9,883 bases of DNA, taken from the NCBI GenBank assembly GCA_964475985.1, contig CAYYYP010000076.1, positions 1-9,883 of the forward strand. The letters run 5' to 3'. The notes beneath the pieces were generated by a model that saw only the letters and a program-made list of their open reading frames with translations, searched no databases and was not told where the DNA came from. Positions 7,035 through 9,883 of this stretch are shown in pieces; the first letter of the stretch is position 1, and each line of letters begins with the position of its first letter. Origin of the DNA: CAYYYP01 sp964475985 (lineage in GTDB: Bacteria > Bdellovibrionota > UBA1018 > CAYHWW01). Position numbers and translations under genes: made by a program.

Positions 7035-7868
7035 CTAAAGTCGGTTGTTTCTAAATTGGTAAAATCTAAGCACGTCATAACTTACGTTGTGGGCTGACAG
7101 CTGCGTTAAGTTTCCTTGGGCATCGTAAACCAACTCAAGATTGTGGCGGATTAGCGCATGTTGGATGGATGAAGAAAACGCTACCCGGTCAGCATTAAAC
7201 GTTATGCTGACACTCTCGGCTACGGTGCGGCGGTTGTCAAAAAACGCAATCATGGATTGTAAGAAATTACTTTCGGTCCTGGGTAAAAACTCAAGCCCGG
7301 GCCAGAGTTCCGTAACGATGGCGTATTCCGAGCCCAACTGATTAAACGGACGTGATCCCGATTCGGCCAGATAACGCACAATGAACGAAAATGTTTCGCC
7401 CGTAGGTGAATGAAGTTCATAAAGGCCAGCCGGTAGTAAGGCCATGAGCCGAAAAAGTTTTTCTCGATCGGTGGTCGGTAAGGGTGCCCTGGCGTAGCGC
7501 GGAAGGTCTGAACTAGGGACTGCCTCATAAAACAGCGGCAAAACCTTTTCTTCGCGGGTGATTCGCGTAATGTACATCGACTCCGGCGAGGAAACTAAAA
7601 CGGCTTCCGGCGCAAGGGTAGACAAACTAATTATGTTTCCATCCACCGATCGTATTTCGTGAAGGTCGGGCCGCGCGCGCAAAGTGCCTAAAAGTTTTTG
7701 TAAATGGGCGCCACGGGGTCGAACTTCATCGTACACTTCGACATCAAGTAACACTGCGCACGGCATGACTTCGGCCAACACAATGTTGGCCAGCGCATAG
7801 GTTGGCAACAAGCTTAGGCCGCAAAAAATAAAACCCCAAAGCCCCGAAAAGTTTTTCTTCAGACCCAT
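7035..7868 (-). CDS. Hypothetical exported protein, 277 aa
   Basis: I do not recognise the family. The chosen ATG (7866-7868) has AGGGGG 5 nt upstream and places a textbook signal peptide at the N-terminus: MGLKK, a hydrophobic core to about residue 22, and a likely cleavage after ALA (Ala27). An upstream in-frame start at 7937 would add 23 residues and bury the signal. The mature protein is about 250 aa with one cysteine (Cys37), a mix of short strand-like and charged segments (for example 45-75, 100-125), and a C-terminal strand-rich part. DAQGNLTQL (249-257) looks like a beta-hairpin turn of the kind seen in many repeat proteins but occurs only once. It is probably periplasmic or surface-located. 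It is transcribed from its own TATAAT-containing promoter, divergently from lpd and convergently with the upstream hypothetical gene. Confidence 0.78.
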   Translation of the reverse strand: MGLKKNFSGLWGFIFCGLSLLPTYALANIVLAEVMPCAVLLDVEVYDEVRPRGAHLQKLLGTLRARPDLHEIRSVDGNIISLSTLAPEAVLVSSPESMYITRITREEKVLPLFYEAVPSSDLPRYARAPLPTTDREKLFRLMALLPAGLYELHSPTGETFSFIVRYLAESGSRPFNQLGSEYAIVTELWPGLEFLPRTESNFLQSMIAFFDNRRTVAESVSITFNADRVAFSSSIQHALIRHNLELVYDAQGNLTQLSAHNVSYDVLRFYQFRNNRL

Positions 7869-7873
7869 ATTTT

Positions 7874-7879
7874 CCCCCT
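7874..7879 (-). promoter_or_regulatory. Ribosome binding site of the 277-aa exported protein
   Basis: AGGGGG on the minus strand, 5 nt before the ATG at 7866-7868. It supports this start over the in-frame start 69 bp upstream. Confidence 0.65.
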
Positions 7880-7899
7880 GCTGAAGTGCACAGGTATGA

Positions 7900-7926
7900 A
7901 TTATATTTTTTTGTTGCGACACGCAA
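7900..7926 (-). promoter_or_regulatory. Predicted promoter of the 277-aa exported protein gene
   Basis: On the minus strand a perfect -10 box TATAAT (7905-7900) is directly preceded by seven adenines (7912-7906). The best -35 candidate is TTGCGT (7926-7921, 3/6), at a short spacing of 15 bp. Transcription would begin near 7893 and give a leader of about 25 nt, consistent with the ATG at 7868. The -10 box is strong; the -35 box is doubtful. Confidence 0.5.
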
Positions 7927-7978
7927 TGGCCTCCCAAGGATAAAGAATTCCCCTGGAATTATCGCAAAAACTTCAGGT

Positions 7979-8006
7979 AAAGTGTTTCCTAAGAAGGAAA
8001 CATTTT
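7979..8006 (+). promoter_or_regulatory. Inverted repeat enclosing the lpd ribosome binding site
   Basis: AAAGTGTTTCCT (7979-7990) and AGGAAACATTTT (7995-8006) can pair over 12 bp, including one G-U pair (7982 with 8003), around a 4-nt loop AAGA. The lpd Shine-Dalgarno sequence AAGGA (7994-7998) is formed by the last loop base and the start of the 3' arm. The stem ends one base before the lpd ATG (8008). If transcribed, it would hide the ribosome binding site; as DNA, it could instead be an operator. There is no T-run suited to a terminator apart from the four T's in the arm itself, and the position against the start codon argues against one. Confidence 0.6.
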
Positions 8007-8007
8007 C

Positions 8008-9447
8008 ATGACTGCTTCTGCCCCCACCACTGCGTCTTCCGGCAATCGTTTTGATCTCATCGTTATCGGAGGGGGACCTGCCGGTTACGTCGCAGCCATC
8101 CGCGCGGCCCAACTTGGTATGAAAGTTTGCTGTATTGAAAAACGCAAAGCCCTGGGCGGAACATGCTTAAACATAGGATGCATTCCTTCTAAGGCGTTGC
8201 TGGATTCCAGTGAACATTACGCCCACGCCAAACATAAGCTTTCTCGCCACGGCGTTACGGTGAGTGACGTTAAACTTAATTTAGACGTCATGATGCAGCG
8301 CAAAGAGGCGGTGGTTCGAAGTTTAACGCAGGGAGTAGCCGGGCTGTTTAAAAAAAATAAAATTGAGTGGGCCTTAGGTCACGGCAAAATTTTGGCCACT
8401 AAGCCCGATGGTTTTGAAGTTGAAGTCTCCAGCGATGGCGTAGCCCGCACCTTGTCCTGTGCAAAGGTTTTACTCGCCACGGGTAGTGACGTCATTCAAA
8501 TTCCAGTTGCCCTTTTTGATGGCAAACGCATCGTGAGCAGTACGGAAGCTCTTTCTTTTACCGAAGTGCCAAAACATCTTTTAGTAGTGGGGGGCGGAGT
8601 CATTGGCCTTGAGATGGGTTCGGTATGGCTGAGGCTTGGCGCAAAGGTAACCGTAGTGGAGGCGCTGGATCGCATTCTGCCATCCATGGACAAACAGCTG
8701 AGCTTGGAATCTCAGAAAATTTTTGCCAAACAAGGTTTTGATTTCAAACTCTCCACCAAACTGATTTCAGCAAAAAATGCTGGTAGTCATGTGGACGTAG
8801 AGCTTGAATCCGCGGCCGGAAAAGAAAATTTAAAACCAGATTATGTTTTGGTAGCGGTTGGTCGAAGGCCTTTTACTGATGGATTAGGTTTAGAATCCAT
8901 TGGGGTTAAACTCGATAAAGCAAAACGCGTTGAGATCGATGAGCACTTTCAAACAAATGTCCCGGGTGTCTACGCCATCGGTGATATCGTACGCGGCCCC
9001 ATGCTCGCGCACAAAGCAGAAGATGAAGGCATCGCCGCCGCAGAAATCATGGCCGGCCAACATGGTCACGTGAATTACCAAGCCATCCCTGGCGTCGTTT
9101 ACACTTGGCCCGAAGTCGCGAGCGTTGGATTCACGGAAGAGGAATGCCAAGCGAAGGAAATCAAATACAACGTCGGAAAATTTCCGTTCATCGCTAACGG
9201 GCGCGCCAAGGCCATGGATGAAGTGGATGGTTTCGTAAAAATTTTAAGCGATGCAAAAACGGACCGTGTGCTTGGCGTACATATCGTAGGGCCAAGAGCG
9301 TCAGATATGATTGCCGAAGCTGCCATCGTCATTGAGTTTGGCGGGGCAGCCGAGGATATCGCTCGCTCAAGCCACGCGCATCCCACTCTTGCCGAAGTCA
9401 TGAAGGAAGCGGCGCTGAGTGTTGGGCAGCGGGCGATTCATTTTTAA
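8008..9447 (+). CDS. lpd: Dihydrolipoyl dehydrogenase, E3 (Lpd)
   Basis: This flavoprotein reoxidises the dihydrolipoyl arm of lipoyl complexes and reduces NAD. The 479-aa protein has the FAD-binding GGGPAG (21-26), the redox disulfide Cys53/Cys58 in GGTCLNIGCIPSK, ATGS (157-160), the NAD-binding GGGVIG (195-200), the second FAD motif YAIGD (322-326), and the C-terminal dimer domain with the catalytic dyad His458 and Glu463 in HAHPTLAE. A polar 14-residue N-terminal extension (Ser/Thr/Ala-rich) precedes the first beta strand; it is slightly longer than usual. The ATG at 8008 has AAGGA 9 nt upstream, inside a strong potential hairpin. Its natural partners here are SucA and SucB, but it lies 1.7 kb from them in its own transcription unit, so it may also serve pyruvate dehydrogenase or glycine cleavage. 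Its TAA stop overlaps the stop of a convergent reading frame. Confidence 0.97.
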   Translation: MTASAPTTASSGNRFDLIVIGGGPAGYVAAIRAAQLGMKVCCIEKRKALGGTCLNIGCIPSKALLDSSEHYAHAKHKLSRHGVTVSDVKLNLDVMMQRKEAVVRSLTQGVAGLFKKNKIEWALGHGKILATKPDGFEVEVSSDGVARTLSCAKVLLATGSDVIQIPVALFDGKRIVSSTEALSFTEVPKHLLVVGGGVIGLEMGSVWLRLGAKVTVVEALDRILPSMDKQLSLESQKIFAKQGFDFKLSTKLISAKNAGSHVDVELESAAGKENLKPDYVLVAVGRRPFTDGLGLESIGVKLDKAKRVEIDEHFQTNVPGVYAIGDIVRGPMLAHKAEDEGIAAAEIMAGQHGHVNYQAIPGVVYTWPEVASVGFTEEECQAKEIKYNVGKFPFIANGRAKAMDEVDGFVKILSDAKTDRVLGVHIVGPRASDMIAEAAIVIEFGGAAEDIARSSHAHPTLAEVMKEAALSVGQRAIHF

Positions 9448-9883
9448 GGACAGGGCGGCGGAGTAGGATTTGCAAATTGCCTTACCGTGGTCTGAAGTTC
9501 GTTAGAACGTTGGGCGGCCCGGGTAGGGCTGCTTCCCTCACACTGATAGTGGGCTGAAGCTGGGTGGTAACGATCGAGCGTATTCAGATAATTTTGGAAG
9601 TTATCCTGGCCTAGGAGTTGACGGCCAAAAAGGTCAATGTTGGAAGCGCCGTCATCTCTTGTTTCGCTTGCGCGATAATATTCCCGAACTAAATCTGAAC
9701 TTTCTTCCGCAAGGCCCGTACTTCGTCGCAGAGCGGATCGAAACAGCGGGAACTTTGATGCCGCCCCCGCACGTAAACTCAGTTCATTTATAACATTGCG
9801 AATCTCGTCCCTATGGGGGTCGCTCTGACAGCGGGGTGCAAGATTTGTAGCGGCTCCCAACGAGGTTACGAATCTTGAAAAAT
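9444..9883 (-). CDS. Hypothetical protein, C-terminal part (gene runs off the right edge)
   Basis: This minus-strand frame is open for 145 codons from the window edge to a TAA at 9446-9444. A TTG at 9858-9860 could act as a start, but it has no good Shine-Dalgarno sequence and the frame stays open upstream to 9883, so the real start probably lies beyond the window. I do not recognise the family. The visible part is hydrophilic, rich in Arg, Ser, Ala and Asn, with three cysteines (one near the left of the visible part in PRCQSDP, two near the end in HYQCEG and PPPCP), no membrane segment, and a Pro-rich C-terminus. Cysteines in a polar protein would suit an exported protein, but this is a guess. 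It is convergent with lpd and shares the tetranucleotide TTAA for both stops. No plus-strand frame competes here. Confidence 0.55.
   Translation of the reverse strand, partial: FSRFVTSLGAATNLAPRCQSDPHRDEIRNVINELSLRAGAASKFPLFRSALRRSTGLAEESSDLVREYYRASETRDDGASNIDLFGRQLLGQDNFQNYLNTLDRYHPASAHYQCEGSSPTRAAQRSNELQTTVRQFANPTPPPCP

Noticed and set aside
7098..7124. DAQGNLTQL in the 277-aa protein as an Rhs/YD repeat
   Set aside because: It occurs once and the remainder of the protein lacks the repeating YD pattern.
7744..8112. Minus-strand 122-codon open frame across the lpd start
   Set aside because: It is antisense to the start of lpd and overlaps the signal-peptide gene in another frame; its composition is not protein-like.

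Overview
The window is mostly ordinary central metabolism from a mid-GC Gram-negative bacterium, with some unusual regulatory layout. The three enzymes needed for 2-oxoglutarate dehydrogenase activity are all here: sucA (E1), sucB (E2) and lpd (E3). The phosphoglycerate dehydrogenase is of the short, ACT-domain, Escherichia coli type, and two predicted proteins carry signal peptides. Together these suggest a proteobacterium or a Bdellovibrionota-like relative. That placement is inference from protein style only; no rRNA or other taxonomic marker is present.

Layout, left to right. Positions 1-243 hold no gene and contain a cluster of degenerate short direct repeats. serA (244-1473, minus) starts only 26 bp from the start of a divergent MTH1/MutT-like NUDIX hydrolase gene (1500-2045, plus). 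The best serA promoter lies inside the NUDIX coding sequence. sucA (2157-4943) and sucB (4962-6287) follow on the plus strand, 18 bp apart, as an operon. After an AT-rich gap with two small inverted repeats come two convergent genes for unrecognised exported proteins (6399-7016 plus; 7035-7868 minus). A 139-bp divergent intergenic region then leads to lpd (8008-9447, plus). Its last bases overlap the stop codon of a minus-strand reading frame that runs off the right edge (9444-9883, partial).

How the genes work together. SucA, SucB and Lpd form the TCA-cycle complex that converts 2-oxoglutarate to succinyl-CoA. lpd is separated from sucAB by two other genes and has its own upstream region, as would suit an E3 shared with other lipoyl complexes. 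SerA commits 3-phosphoglycerate to serine synthesis and retains residues equivalent to the serine feedback site. The NUDIX enzyme probably cleans up oxidised nucleotides.

The most interesting non-coding signal is a 12-bp-arm, 4-nt-loop inverted repeat at 7979-8006. It contains the lpd Shine-Dalgarno sequence and ends one base before the lpd start codon. I see no mobile element, CRISPR array, tRNA, rRNA or defence system, and no convincing factor-independent terminator.
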